This document shows positions 12,801 through 27,800 of a stretch of DNA of 64,000 nt, in pieces. Position 1 is the stretch's first letter. Each line of letters opens with the position of its first letter. The translations under genes and the position numbers were made by a program. The DNA lies in NCBI GenBank assembly GCA_008931825.1, contig QXVZ01010116.1, positions 17,533-81,532 on the forward strand, in the 5' to 3' direction. The notes beneath the pieces were generated by a model. The model made no database searches, was not told the DNA's origin, and was given only the letters and a program-made list of their open reading frames with translations. Source of the DNA: Phallusia fumigata (taxonomy: Eukaryota > Chordata > Ascidiacea > Phlebobranchia > Ascidiidae).

Positions 12801-15800
12801 TTAAACCAAAACTGTATTGTAAATCCATTTTTACAATGTAGAAGATCGTGCAGGCAGTTGATTGATCCCAAGTTTTTGGATTTGAGTTCAAGCCAACCAT
12901 ATGAGTCCTTTGGCAGAGAACTAGCACTACTTAGGCTTGCATAGTTCCACAAACCAATACGTCGATTAAACGGAGCCCCGACAAAACTCCAACTAAGTCT
13001 ATTGATGTTACCTTTTTTCTGTTGATAGAAGTTTTGAAAACATAAAGTATATGTATTTTTTGGACAAATATACATACAAATATCGACATACAAAGTTGCT
13101 TGATTTACCTCAAAGACTAACGAGCCATCTCTAGTTCTAAGACCATCGTCGTGGACTTGAAAATGCACTGGAGATGATAACATATTGATCTCGTCTGTAA
13201 CAAATCAGTTTGCGTTACTACATTTAGAAAACATAAAACTGCTGAGTTAATAGTGTTTGATGCAATTTGTACTTTTTTGTTGAAAAAAGCAAACCGCTTT
13301 ACTTTTGCGCTGTAGTAGACGTAAACAGGTAGATATATTTTTATTAGTAAACAGTTGTACAATGCACAGTCATATTGTTTAAATACAGTAAAAATACCTG
13401 CCCACATTACAATATCCAAGGACTGTTCAATAAACCAAACTTCACTTAAATGTGTCCCATCATCGGCCAAAAGCACGTCGTTGTTTTTGTATGTTACACG
13501 CATTGGTCCGATCAAAAGTTCAGGAAATGAATCCGGTCGCTCAAATACGTCACTTGGCATTTCGACTAGAGGAGTTGTTTTCGCGGTTTTGCAAAAGTCA
13601 GGCCAGCGTTTGCAAAAAACCCATTTTCCATCTTCGTGATACTGAAGCCAGAATGTCACCGTCGTGTTTTTCCATATCGACCAACTGTAAAAACATCTTT
13701 CTTTGCACTCAAAACGTTTCCTTGCTTAAATTGTGTTTTTATAAAGCCCGGTAAGTTTAAATATCGCCAAAAACGACCATAATGTATGATGGTAGGGCAC
13801 AATTAGGCGCTTTATGTAACGGTATACCCAAGCTTGAAGCTTTTTTTAACTATTGTCAGAATTTAGACTAAACCACTGTGGTTTCTATCTCACGGCAATA
13901 AAACCAATTAAATTACCTGATAATGCCAACATGATGATACGTGTCCGTCTTGTGATAAACAGACACCTCCCACAGGTTTTTTTGTCCACTTTTTAAAATA
14001 TGAACACGAAAACCAAAAGTTTTAACATATTTAACAATAGCTAAGTGAGGAAGGTTGCCAATTATTAAAATGTGGTCAGGATTTTTATCGAGGACAACAT
14101 CATATTCATAGGGTACCTGCGTAGAAAAAACAACCACCACAAAAAATGCGCGAGAAATTATTGTCAAGAGACCCACTTTTATCTTGAATGAAACAGTAAA
14201 CCCGCTGGAACAGTAAATTGGACTACCAGGACATCGGTTAACAAAACGTCCACACGCTTGATGGAACCTATCCGTACTTCTGTGCAACAATAACGTTTTG
14301 AGAGTAAATGTTCCTTACCAAAAATTTCATGTACCCTTACGCCGTGCAATTTTCTCCTCCATATAGAGTGGCCTTGACTGGTTGCGTAGTTGATACGTTA
14401 GCTAACCATTGATACCGAATAGGTTTATTTCCTGTACAAGAATATTAAAATCTAGTAGCATATTTGCTAAAACATGTTTTATATTTTGTTCCCAATTTTT
14501 ATGCTATAGCAAAGAACACTTGGTTTAAATTGTTCCAGCTTAAAATTGTTAGCCGGTAGTGTGGGGGGCAACTATAGTGTGGGGGGATATACATTGAATA
14601 TTATGAAACGTTGGTCTTTAAGAATCAATACTTAAAGCATGTCTAATGGCGAAAACTCAGCGTTGATCTATTCTGAAGCTATTAAGTACAATATTGACCT
14701 TCTGCAACAAAACCTGCCATATGAGCACACTACACTGTCCGCTTAGCAAAAATGTTGTTATACCTTTCATATTTTCGCTCTCATCTACCGTTAAGCTTTC
14801 GTCAAACATTGTCATTTCATCCAGATCAAACTCTCCGTCTACAGAGGTGCTTCCAATGACAAAAGTGGATTTTTGACAGTTGGGAAGGTGTCCATTAAAA
14901 GTAAAAGGATTTGGTTTGGTTCCGGCCTCTTCTACCAAATCAACGAACAACCGAACTTGATTTGACGAACTCACGTTAAACCAAACATTTGTCCATTTCT
15001 GTGAAGGAATAGTCGCATTAATTCACGTAGTTCTCGCTACAACGATATGAAATCTACTTACCCGGTGGGTGGCGAAAAAAGTTATAATCGATGTTTGAGT
15101 TTTAGTGTGAACAACTAAATTAAAGTATTTTCCACTCGCAAGAATTAAGGACCACCCTTTGCACATGTGGTCATCGGTAATTCCACCTAATAATTTTTAG
15201 TAAAATTCCTTAAATTAAAGAATTAGAAACACTGTTCAAAAGCCACATGGACTTTAAAATACGGTAAATGTTATAGTTTGATTCAGAAGACGTTTTGACA
15301 ATTTCTTAGGTCATCATCGGTTTTACTTGTTCGTGTTGCATGATAACATTTTAATTTTCACTAGTATTATAAAACCCAGGTCAAAACAAAGTCATCTCAC
15401 ACTTTCCACTGACATGTGATGTGCTTAACTTGTGACTAAAGACAAACAGTTAAAAATTTGAAATAAAAAAATTAATAGTTGATGCAGTGCACAAACCTGC
15501 GTTCATTACAATCAAATCGCCTTTGGTGGGCCAATGCATAACCCGTATCCAAAAAGAAACCGTCAAACCATGTTTGCACCTTTGGGCATTCAATAAACTT
15601 CCCCAACATTCGTTGCCTGATGTTGATACTTGGTTACCTTGTCTAAACAAGGAAAAAATACTGCGTAATGAAGAAGGGTAAAACTGGTAACAGTTTAACA
15701 GTCCTAAGAGCAAAGGTTTTATTAAACATTTAGCTTTTAGTTAGAATGTACCTGAATCGCAAAGCATTATTCCGCACGCCTGTTACAAGTTGAGGATAAG

Positions 15801-18800
15801 AATTTATCCACTGCCACATTAACGGTCTCCAACCAAAACCCTGGCGTTTCAAGAATGCTAACTCAAATGGAGGCGATCCAAGGTGAAGCAGTTCATCAAA
15901 CGTGATCAACAAAGGCTCTAAATATTTTTGGCATAGTACATGTATATCGTGTAGTAACAAGGTTTTATGACAAATTAGTAATGAACGTGCTGAAAAACCA
16001 TCAGTCCATGATTTCAGTTTTTAACATTACCGGTAAAATTGTACATAGCACTCAAATTATCTCAAATTATTGCTCAGCAAAATACAATTTTTGTAAAAAA
16101 TGTTCAAAGAAATTTATTTTCCAACCTTCATGTGATTGCTGAGGTTACTTTTCGTAACAAATAAGAATAAAACAAGGTTCTAGCGTTCTTAGGGACATCC
16201 GTATATGTTTGAAAATACTTGCATTTTGCAAAAACGAATATTTTTCAGCACTCTTGGAAATAAATCATGCACACAATTTATACTGCGGCACACAGTTTGG
16301 GAATCACTGCTATAGAGCAATGGACCTGAACCTTTCTGTAATAAGACAAGTTGTTTATTTATTAAGTAACTGACCCTTGTGTTGTGGAACAGGTATAACG
16401 ATAGAACCTTTGACAGGTTCTCCGTACAATCTCCCAGTCGAGTTAATTGGACAAAGAAAGCTTTCTTTCTGCAGTTGGCGACACAACATCACAAAACTTC
16501 CGACAAAACTGCTTTCTGCATTTTCTTCTGACTTGTTTTTTAATCCACCAAAGTCGTGCCGTGGAAGAATAATTCCGTTCTGCTTTAGCGAAGCAGAAAG
16601 ATTTGTCCACGCTTCATCTAGCCACCTTCCTTCTGTCACTATGGCAACGAATATCATTTCTTCCTAAAATGTTGATGAAAAGTTACCAGTTTCCAAGATG
16701 GCTGTATTTGTAGAAATTTGGCGAAAAAGCGTTTTTTATTCTGACACAAACGTATGTTATATTTACAAACCGTTACTAAATTCGACATTTGTCCACTCGA
16801 ACCATTGTAAGGCATTCCTTCATTGTACTGTATAATATTGCCCAACTCATCATGACCAGTCACGTGAATGCAACCAACCAAGGAGCAATTTCGTTCGCTT
16901 GACGACCACTGATTGCAGAAAAGAAACTTTGGTAAAATCTTAGTCGAAATGGTATTGTTTTGTTATTGTTTAAAGTCAAACACTGTTATTGTTTAAAGTC
17001 GGAATATAAAAAATTCAACCATTTATCACAAAACGTTTTTCTTTTTTACATGAAGTACAATGTTGCTGTGTAAAACTTACCGCTACATGATGGCCGTTTA
17101 CCATAAGACTAGCGAAACCTGGAAAGAATTCGTTGGAATACGAAGAAAGATAAAAGTGGACTTGTGTCGTACCTATTTGAATAAAAGTACCAAAGCAGTT
17201 TGTAAGAACATTGTTCAAACCGAAATGTGTGCAAATAATGCAAATATATATCTCATATTTTGTCTTACGTGTCAGGTCAATTTTACAAGCATATCCGTAC
17301 GGCAACAACTGCGATGTCCGCAAGCATTGGGTTTGTTGCCAATCAGTTGCGCTAGATGAATGCATGTATAGGCAAATGGGACTGTCTGTAGTCCTTCCAA
17401 TATTACCACAACCGAAGCCCTAAAAAAGAAGATATGATAACAATAGGTATTTACTTTTCACTGAATATGCACACCGCGTAAACGTTAGTCTAGAAAAAAT
17501 TTCCTCTTTTACTGTTTTTTAATATACATAGCAGAAAGATTACACTCACGCAATGCGACCCATCTATCCAAAATGCCTCAGACGTCGCCCGGTCAATCAT
17601 AAGTCCAATCCATATGTACGATACTGCATGTTCGTTCATAAGATCTACACGATACAAAAGAGTTTCAAAACCAAAATAGTTTGCAAAACAATTTCCCTGT
17701 GTAGTATAAAAATTTGTTTGATAAACTAAAATTAAACAACGACTGGCAGCGGTATTTTGGCGAAAATGCGACCTCAACAGTGTACCTCTAAAACATGTCA
17801 TGTTCCTACGCGGATCCACAGCAATTTATAACTGTGTAATTCAGCGTTTACCCAAACGTAATATGGCCTTTTAACCCAACACACTCAACAGTACGAATCC
17901 CGTTTAGGCATTTAATATCTGTACGTAAGTCAAGGGCCTCAGTTGATGCTCTCGCGTGGCGAAACTTTTTTGTTTTTTATGATTTTATCGGTATGGTGGC
18001 CATTAAGTCAAGTGCTGGCCCTCTTGCAACAAACCTTGCACAAAACTTTGTTCCGCTTTGGAATGCAGCGACATCAAGTGTCCGCCGATTGTCATACATT
18101 TGTTTTCTGCTTGATAAAAGTCCACGGGGTCATCCGCCTGTAGTTAGCAGCTAATTAATCTACAGCACCGAGTAAGCAAAACAAAACCTTAATGAACTTA
18201 AGCTCTTGTAAACCCAACGGGGATTACAAAATATTCAAAAACGTTGCTACTATTTACCTGAAGATAAAAGCAACTGTTTTCGAATTGTTTCCACCCAGAC
18301 GGACAACTAATCATTTCAATGCAAATCTGTTTGAATAATAAGGCCACTGGTTATATTTAATATAGCTTACCAACAAAATATCACTGCGGTGTAAAAACAC
18401 GTCGGCATTAATTATTTAAAAAGTGCAATTCAAAAAATTTTAATAATTGACACACTTACTTTGCCGTTTCCAGTAAATCCTTGTTGACACACGCAGTGAA
18501 ATGATCCAGGATCTTCGACGCAAATTGCACTTTTGTGGCACTCGTCTTTGTATTCGTCGCACATGGTATAATTACGTTCGCACGTGACAATCTTTTCCTC
18601 CAATTGATTTCTTTTCGGTGCTTCAGCATTAAAAAACAAATTTAATGTTATTCAAGTAATGAACACGTAATTTAGGACCTATTTTACACAGCTGGAATCA
18701 GTAAATTGCAAAAAATACACTTTCTACATTTGCAAAATTCTATTTCACTGTCGGTGCTTGTTCAAACAAATCATAAAAGTATTTTTTGCAAATCAAACAT

Positions 18801-21800
18801 TATCTTGGTTTTATCATCATCATTGATTCACTAGATTACAGTTAATAACATTGCATATTAATTTAAGAGACAATGGAATTTCGCAAACGTACGGTACCTT
18901 GTAGAAACCGTTGACACAGCGAAACCGTGTTATTTGCTGAATCACAAGCAACAGGTAGCAAGGTTCCATTCGCAATTATTACACAGCCTTCAGTTTCGCT
19001 ACCACCGGGTTCACTTTCCATCCATGGATTATTTAGGTTGATACCATTGCGAGAGACAAATTTTTGTAGCGCTGAATTATAGTAAAACGCAATCCACATG
19101 CGAGACTTAGGAACAAACACATTTTCCGCTAAAAACCTAAAACAGGTAATTGAAACAATGATAAAAAATGTTTACCCATCAAGGATATCAACTGTAAGCT
19201 ATAGCGATATGGAGCAGCGTTACACAAAAAAGCAGCAAACGGGTTAAAACTGATTATTCGAACCTAAACGCTTCTTCATTTGAGAGATCGAAAAACGCCA
19301 ACTCTCCGCCACGTTCCCAACATTGTTTCTGCGCATCGTCAACAGATGTAGCAACTTCAGACGTCACAAAATATACGTATTCACTGTAGGGAGTACCTTT
19401 CCATTTGGGGTCAACGTTGTCCTCTACCATAGAAAAAACACCATAACAACCTCCATTACTACATACATTAAAATGCGTCAATCGTTACATCATTTTGATA
19501 CAATAGTGGACAGAAATAAACACAAACAATACTTTTTAGATTGTTATCCGTCAATTTCACGTTAGCACATTTAACGTTTTTACAAATAATTCATCACATT
19601 TTTACTAATTTTGTAACTGGATTTATAGACCAAAATGTAGTTGGTTTTGGTATATTTAAGTAGTGACCCTGTTTCATGATGTCGTAAGAGCGTACGTCAC
19701 CTAGTAGACAATCCAGCCCTGGTTGCCGCAATCAGGAAACAATCTTATTTTTTTCTGTACTTTTTTCTGATGTAATTTACTATTTCTTATGTATCTTCTT
19801 ATTGCTGGTGAGTACTTTTTGGAGTTAGGACTGTGGCCAATTATATTCACTTTACTTGTAGTTTCACATAAACTCTTTTGTCCCGAACAACAATCAAATT
19901 ATATTATCGCACCTGTTGCGCAATTTTATATTGCTGGGTCGCCGATAGTGTAAAATAAGCTTGGGGTATCATTGGCTTTAGTAGGAAAATGTAATTGCAG
20001 GGTTTCGACTGTTTCATAATGATGATCACACCCTTTTGATCAAAGTGTGTGTATTAGGCATAAGTCGCTACGAGTCGCCAACACTGTAACTATCTGTCTG
20101 ACGCGAATTAATAATGTCCCCACATCAATCCTGAGTCGACATAAACCGTCAAATTCAATAGTTAACAAAACGCGATATCCTAATAACATCATCCCACAGT
20201 TTTCGACACTATATAACTTAGCACATGCAAAAAAAGTTAAATTTATTTTGGAAATAAATTTATATCCGTGTGGGCTAGAGCACAAGTGTTTGATGGCTGT
20301 AAAGTAGTTTTTAGGGAAATTAACTAAACTGCGTATTTTAATAGATGGTAAAGCCTAAAAATTCCAAATACTACTTTTTAAATTTGGCCCAGCTCCGAGA
20401 CAGAGCTGCCTTAAAATAAGTCACAGGGGGGAACTATCGAATAATCAAGGCATAACGCAAGGATCGCTACCCCTTCATTTGTGTTGTCCCATCTTATTTT
20501 GATCATATGTTTGTTGAATCTTATGTTGTATGCACTATGTTAATTTAATTTACTTTTATTTTAGCTTGAGCGTTACTCGACGCTATGAAGTGGCCCTGCA
20601 ATCCTCGGCACAGATTCTGCAGCACTTAAATTTGGAAGAAAAATTTCCCTTACGTCCATCAATATTTTTTAAACTGATAATCTAACATGCTATACTGCTT
20701 TATATTTTTTTTAGATTTCTCGCCCACGACAGCTATACTTACCCGGTGTGTAAAGCCTGTAGCATGTCGGATTTCCAGCGATCGGTTCTTCGTAACAACA
20801 ACCCTTCAATATACAGTCTGCCTTGTTTAAATTCTGTCCTGACAAACATTCTTCACGAAACTCTTTATTAATATTGCAGCGAGCTGTAAAAGTGAGTCAA
20901 AGCGTTACTTTTATTCTGCTGTTAAAATTGTTTCAAAATCCAAAAATACTAAATGGTAAAATTGCAGCATACGTTCAAAAATCTTACCTGCCAAACGTTG
21001 ACAAAGTGCATTTGTAATCGTAGTTGTACAATCCACTCCCAACAACTGGTTGTCAAGAAAAACAACACAATCTTTGTTTTCGGCAAGTGTAAGGACATTT
21101 TCGTCTATTGAGTCGTGGGTGATTCCCATCAAAGCACCTTTTTGGTTTGGGAACGATCGAAACATCATATGCTGGAGAAATCTTGAAAATATATTAGTTT
21201 TTTTGTTCAAGATTGTGCAGAAAGGCTAAATAATTTACACAACTGGGCATATGTGTGAAGTGACTACAAGCGATTATGGCAAAACTTTTCACGTTGCACA
21301 GTATTAGGTGGTTGCAGTACACATAAACATCAAGTTGTGGACTAATGAAAAACCTTACCAAAACGAAAAATATGATTGGTATAGTGCATTGGTTCTAATT
21401 TTTTTACATTTGGGTCCGCATGCAATTTTTTACAATAATTTGTGGTGCACTAAAATTTAACTTGAATTATACTTTTCGTTCGAATACAATTTAGCAATAT
21501 GGTTTGCGTATGTAACAATCGCGTCAATTGTTACGTATGATTTCATAAAGCACCATTATGCGGTGTGCCACAACGGGCGCAATCAACGATCACATAAAAC
21601 TTACAAATGGAATATATCAGTAGTTACGCGTTCGAGCATTGTGGACGGAGAGAGAGAGACAGAAGACGTTTCGCGGTTTCCCTAAAATCGCTTTACAGAT
21701 CCCTAGGGTAGAGCGGACCCCAATTTGAGAACCACTGGTTTCGTGTGTAATCAAGTGTTTGATGTTGCCGGGACGCTTTGGGATTATTTGTGCGAATTAA

Positions 21801-24800
21801 TCCTTGCATAGAAAGTCCACCCTCTGCTTTCATATTTATTTTAGTTAAGCACAAATGGTTCGTGACTTGCAGCAATTTATTTGTTACAAAAAAATCAATG
21901 GACACTTCTACAGCGCTCGTGAATACAGAATAATTGTTTAATTTAGTAAATAAATTGCTTTTATTTTAAGAATGAGATCGTGAGATATTTAAAAAGGTTT
22001 TCAGTAGAAATATTTTTTCAGCAGTCCATGATCGAAACTTTTTGTCAAGTTTTCAGGTACACTCACTGAAATTCCATTTTGCTATCCAGACCAACATATG
22101 CTACTTCCCCTCCTTCTTCAATACATTTTTGTTTTCCTAGTTCCATATTGACTGGGCCAAAATTGCCTCCGAATGAATTAACTGAGTTCTCCAAGTGTAT
22201 CAACATATATTCGTAACTGCTATATACTGACTTGAGCCATGAGTCGCTTGAAAAGGCGTCGCCTTGAACGAAAATATAAGCTCAATTTTAAAATTTAAAC
22301 GAAATTTATCTCTGCATTAGAATTACACTTACAAGTTGCAAAAAAACACTAATGGCTGATAACAAAGTAATTACACTCGTTTTACGGCTTTCAACCCGAT
22401 CAAATGTATCCTAACTCGACGATTAACTATTATCTGTAGAAGACTTCTTCTCCTCTCCATGTTGTTATCTTACATTTGTACATGCGTACTGAATTCATGA
22501 AGTTGCATTGTGGTTTAAACATTTACCAGTCAAATACGANATTAACTATTATCTGTAGAAGACTTCTTCTCCTCTCCATGTTGTTATCTTACATTTGTAC
22601 ATGCGTACTGAATTCATGAAGTTGCATTGTGGTTTAAACATTTACCAGTCAAATACGATCCAATAGGTGTGGTATTGAGTTAACCTGACCGAAACTCAGT
22701 ATCCAAAAAAATCAAATGCTACTCACCAGTCAGTTGTTTGACGAAGCAACTGGGATAATCTGAAGACGTTGCATGATAACAATGTCCAGCGTCTAAACAT
22801 TGTTGTTTGGTCACAGCCACATTAAACGCAACGCGCCTGTACCGTGGCTGAACATCGCAACCAACCAAATCTGGATAGAAACAAACAGAAAAAGCCTAAT
22901 TCAGCAAAGCCAATTATTAATATTTACTGTTACAACAAAGAAACAACAGTAGAATGATGCATAAAGCATGTACTGTAGTAGGAAAAACAGGATTTACGTT
23001 ACCGGTTGAAATTTCAAAAATCGCTGCATCATCCAACCCTTCAGTGATGACAAATCCATTGTTTTTGCGTTTCATGTATTTGTTCGGTTCATCTACCAGC
23101 TCAAATGTTGCAAAAATAAAATCGCTCTGTGCTGACTGAAAAATCAACTGCAATTACAAAACAACAGAGACTTGGAAACTCTTTTAACATTACCAAATTA
23201 TAGTCAAATGCAAGTTTGCTTCCTGTTTGCAAACTGCCCTTCATTGTAAAACTTCCGTCCACGTCAACCCGCATGTACGCGTCTCTGGTTTTTAAACGAA
23301 GGAAAACATTTTTTGCCAAAGAATCGGACAAAATCGATAAATAAAACTTTTCATGATCGACTTGGGATAGAATAAGATCATCTAATACATCAACCGCTGC
23401 ACCCTCAGACGAATCAGTGTGTGGATGAATTGTAAACGGGCCAGCAACCCGAAGCAGTTCTTCTGCATCATCTGCGAAGGTACACTCGATACAAATTTTG
23501 ATAATACACTTAATTTGGGCTTCTGCCTGAGCTTTTTGCTGGTATGAATATATGTTGCGAGCGTATACTAAAACAAAGCTTGTAACAAAATACCAAAAAA
23601 AAACAAGTGAGTTTTAAAAATGAAGTAATATGTTTGTTTAATTCTACCTGGTATGCCATAAACCTGGTTTGATTGATAACCGCCTTTTCCATCATTCAAA
23701 CAATTTAATGACTTTTGTGACAAAAACACGTTGTGTTCGTCAGCGGAGACAAAGCATTGACCGCCATTTTGTAGAGCAAATGTCTTTAAGCCCAGAGACC
23801 GTGTGGCCATGTAACACTTGAGCAATGCAAATTTGCGGCTTCGAAACGAACCATCCAAGAAGAACGATTTACCGTCTAGCTGTGATATTTGTGAATGGGA
23901 TTCTTTATGCCACCAACACCCCAAATTCTTCAGGGTCACTAAATTCAAACCCAAAAAATGTTTTAGAAGTGTTTTATTTTATAAAGTTAGATGATAAATT
24001 GTCTATACCCGTAGTTGGTAAAAATTTGGCATAACAATTTCCGTTTACTTCTCTAAAATAACAACCAAGTTTTGAGCAATTTTTAGCAGATACATTTGTT
24101 GTGCAAAGAACGTCACTTGGCATCATTGTGTCATCTAAAAAACAGGACAAGTGTTTTTAAACAGATAAACCACAAATTATTGTACTTGGTATGCTTATGT
24201 ATCCACCGCTTGTATAATTACCTAGGTGATAATTTTCAGTTGTTATAGCATCCGTAACTGGCCCGTTTCCCGAAATTTCTAGGAAACAGAAACAATATTG
24301 TGTGTTTGATATGGTTACGGTAAGCAAAACCTTCAACATTTTCCACAATGTTGTCTTACAAAAGCGTAAAAAACATGCATATATATTTTTAATTATGCAG
24401 ATAACGATTAGCAACATAAATACAAGTTGAGATAGCAACATAAATACAACTCAACCCAGTTGAGTTAGTTAACCTGCTGCACGGAGGAACCCGGTTGTTT
24501 TTCCAACACTTCCTGTGAGTTGGGAAGTGGTGTTGTGCAAATTTGCTCCATAACATTCTGCAAGGTTGTTGCTCGATCTAACAAAACATTATTAAACAGC
24601 TCCTAAAAACACATTCGCGTGAAATAATAACTTACGACTCGTAATTCAGTAGGAATTTGTAACACTTTGGCTTCTGTAAACATTGTTCAGCACAATGCAT
24701 TTCAGGTGATGACGAATTAAGGAAAACTTTACTTAAGTTATAAAAAACTTGGTTGTTGTCCGCCCGATACATTTCAAACCCGGATGCGTTCGGAAAAACA

Positions 24801-27800
24801 TCCCAAGCAGTACGGTCTAAAAACGAAAAAAGTTTTTACATTCAATCAAAATTCATTTTTTTAGGAGTGCTTATGTCTTTTTTGATTTAAAATACTAATC
24901 ATATATTTACAAATAAGATACAGCCAATTTATTTGCTGCAGAAATCCATCTATTATTTTCAGGCGAAATTGTCAGTTGAGATTCTGTACTGTTGATATTT
25001 AACTCTATCTCACAAATCTCATCGGTTTTGTGATTTCTGGACAAAGCAAAGGGAAACAAGGTAGCTGTTGCTTAATGGCAATTTGAGTTTCAAACCTACC
25101 CCACATTGGTTCAATTGTTAAGATAACGTTCAGCCATACATCCGATTTATTTGCTACATAATTCCATATCATTGTATTTCAATTATGTTGGGACAGACGA
25201 CAAAAGCCCCAATACGTAAAGGTCCAGGTTTAGTCAAATATAAAAATCATTTTAGTAAAAATCTTTTACGGCCAATTTTATAACTATAGCCATTTTACTA
25301 GCAAAAATCGTACTTACACATTTCACAAATATACATTGCTGTGGTTGTGCAAGGAACTGGAAGCCAACCGTAGATGTCGCTTCCAGCATCTTCATTTCCC
25401 AGGCCGAGACACATTGTCTCATTGCTTTGATTAAAAATAAACCTTTTCCAAAACGGTGACGGGTTGAACATCTCTGAAGATTGCTTTGTGGTATACGGTA
25501 ACAAAGTAGGTTCAAATCCGCTTTCGCTTTCGTTTCCGCTTCCGCTTGGAACGTCGGATACATTTACCTTTGGATCAGACGTTTTGATAAATTCGGGAAC
25601 TGGAACCTCAGACCCGTCTCTCCACGTCCAAAATTTTCCCATTCTTTCTTTTGCTCCGATCCAAAATATGAAGCTTTCACTTTCACTTGCAACTGCTTGC
25701 TTTGTCAAGTTTACAAGATAGGTTTGTAGCTCTAGCGTCTTAACTACAGCAAGATCCGATTTCCATTTGGGACTATTGTAGCTACGACAGCGAGATGATG
25801 CTTCAGCGTAAGTTCTCAGGGCAGTAAAAATACGATAATTCCGACCTTGAAACGATTTCCAGTCTGTTAAAATATGTACATAATATAAGCCTGAGTTTTG
25901 GTCCTAACGAAACCAAGTTAGTGCTCACACATAGGCAACAAAAAAACAGCGAGACTCGCTTAAAATTAAACTTACTTTCTATTTGGGTTTTCAAAGATAT
26001 ATCATTTTCTGGTGGATTTGATAAATACAAGGTATCGTTTTCGTGACATGATTTTCCAATATTGGCAAGTTGACTATATTCGGTAATTGTGTGAGTGTTA
26101 AGACATCTACCCAGCAAAGGTATTGAACATATCGTATCGTGCTCTATAATTTCTGCAGTTAAAATAAACAAATCAGTTTAAAGTTAAGTTTCATCCACAC
26201 ACACATAATGTCAAACGGCAAATTTGAAGTGTCGTATACCAGAAACGCAATTTTCGGACGTGAAAGCCGTTCTTTGTGAATCTAATATTAGCAATTGGGA
26301 GGGCACGTTGGTATGAAAAATTTGCTTTGCACCAGTCTTTAGACTGCTGACCTAAAAAAGATTTCAACTTAAAATCACTCTCACTGCAAATAGGGTCCCG
26401 GGTACACAAATCTACCTTGTGAAATAATTGAAGATCATTGTAAATCAAATGAAAATTTCCATCAATATCAAGCCCAATAAAAGCGGATTCCGATAAAAAA
26501 TCAAAGCAAGTAATTGACATCAGCTGTAAGTTACTGCTTGCGTAGTGTTTATCGGTATGTAGACTTTCATACGCGGGAAACATAACGGCTGAAAAATTAG
26601 GCCGAATTGCAACCAAGTAGTCGCTGTAGCTGTGACATGCGTGTATTTTCGTAACTGGTTCCATGCCTTTGTCGTACTGAAAAAAAATATAAAAAGGTAA
26701 AAAAAATACCACCCACGTATATTGGTATACAAACCAGTTGCCAATCCATCCATCTCCATACTTTATGATCAAGTTCAAGAAATGAGCTGGCTAACAAGAA
26801 CTTCGACAGAAGTTTATCGAAAAATTTGACTCCAAAGTTTCTATTGTTTTCAGGCGAAATCGTCAGTTGAGATTCTGTACTATAGATATTTAACTCTATC
26901 TCACAAATCTCATCGGTTTTGTTATTCCTGGACAAAACAAAGGAAAACAAGGTAGCTGTTGCTTAATGGCAATTTGAGTTTTAAACCTACCCCACATTGG
27001 TGCAATTGTTAAGATGACGTTCCGCCATCTTCAGCCAAAATACGAAACCTCCAAACAAATCATAATCCGCCATTCGGTAAATGTTTGATTCATTGTACCC
27101 CTCACTCTTTCGCACGACGTAAAAATGGCTTAAGGTGTAGGTGATCGATTGTGCTTTAAATGGGAGGGGAATGGCGAATTTTGATTCGCATTTTTCCGAA
27201 CTTTCTCTAAATTTTACAAATTGACCAAATTAGGTTTTTATGTTGGCATTATTTTGTTATTCCATGCCGCTATATTTCCGGTGGATATAGAGGGCCCTAA
27301 GTGGCATTTCAGTGGGTATTTGACGCTTTGCACGTTAGTTAAACGATTTAAAGCTTGTTGGGCCTCGGTCTGCGATCTCTATGCTTTGAGTGTGGATTTA
27401 AAACACACAAAATCCCTAGTGGTCAAAAAGCAAACAACAACCAGAATGTCGTATGGTTGATAAAGTAACACGAGCCTGTTCTAATGCGGCGTGTCAAAAA
27501 GCAACTATCAGAGAAAAAGATAAACAGGAATTTTAAGTTATGGTCAAGTTTATTTTGGCATAAACAACCAAACAAGTACATAATTTTTACGCAATATTAC
27601 AATAGCACAGTATTCCTACTCCTCCATACCTCCAGTATAAACCTGTCGTTGATGCAGCAGTATCCACTATTTCCAGCAAACCAGAGGAAAAGTATTTGTT
27701 CTCAGATATATGCAGTAAACTTACTGGCTTGTTTTGACAAATGGCGCGGCTCCATGTGCAGCTTGAAAACCAAGACTTAGTTACAAGCAAATTACTTTAT

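Noticed and set aside
13355-13754. Two overlapping plus-strand ORFs of 94-100 codons
   Set aside because: Antisense shadows of the LamG B exon at 13,398-13,684.
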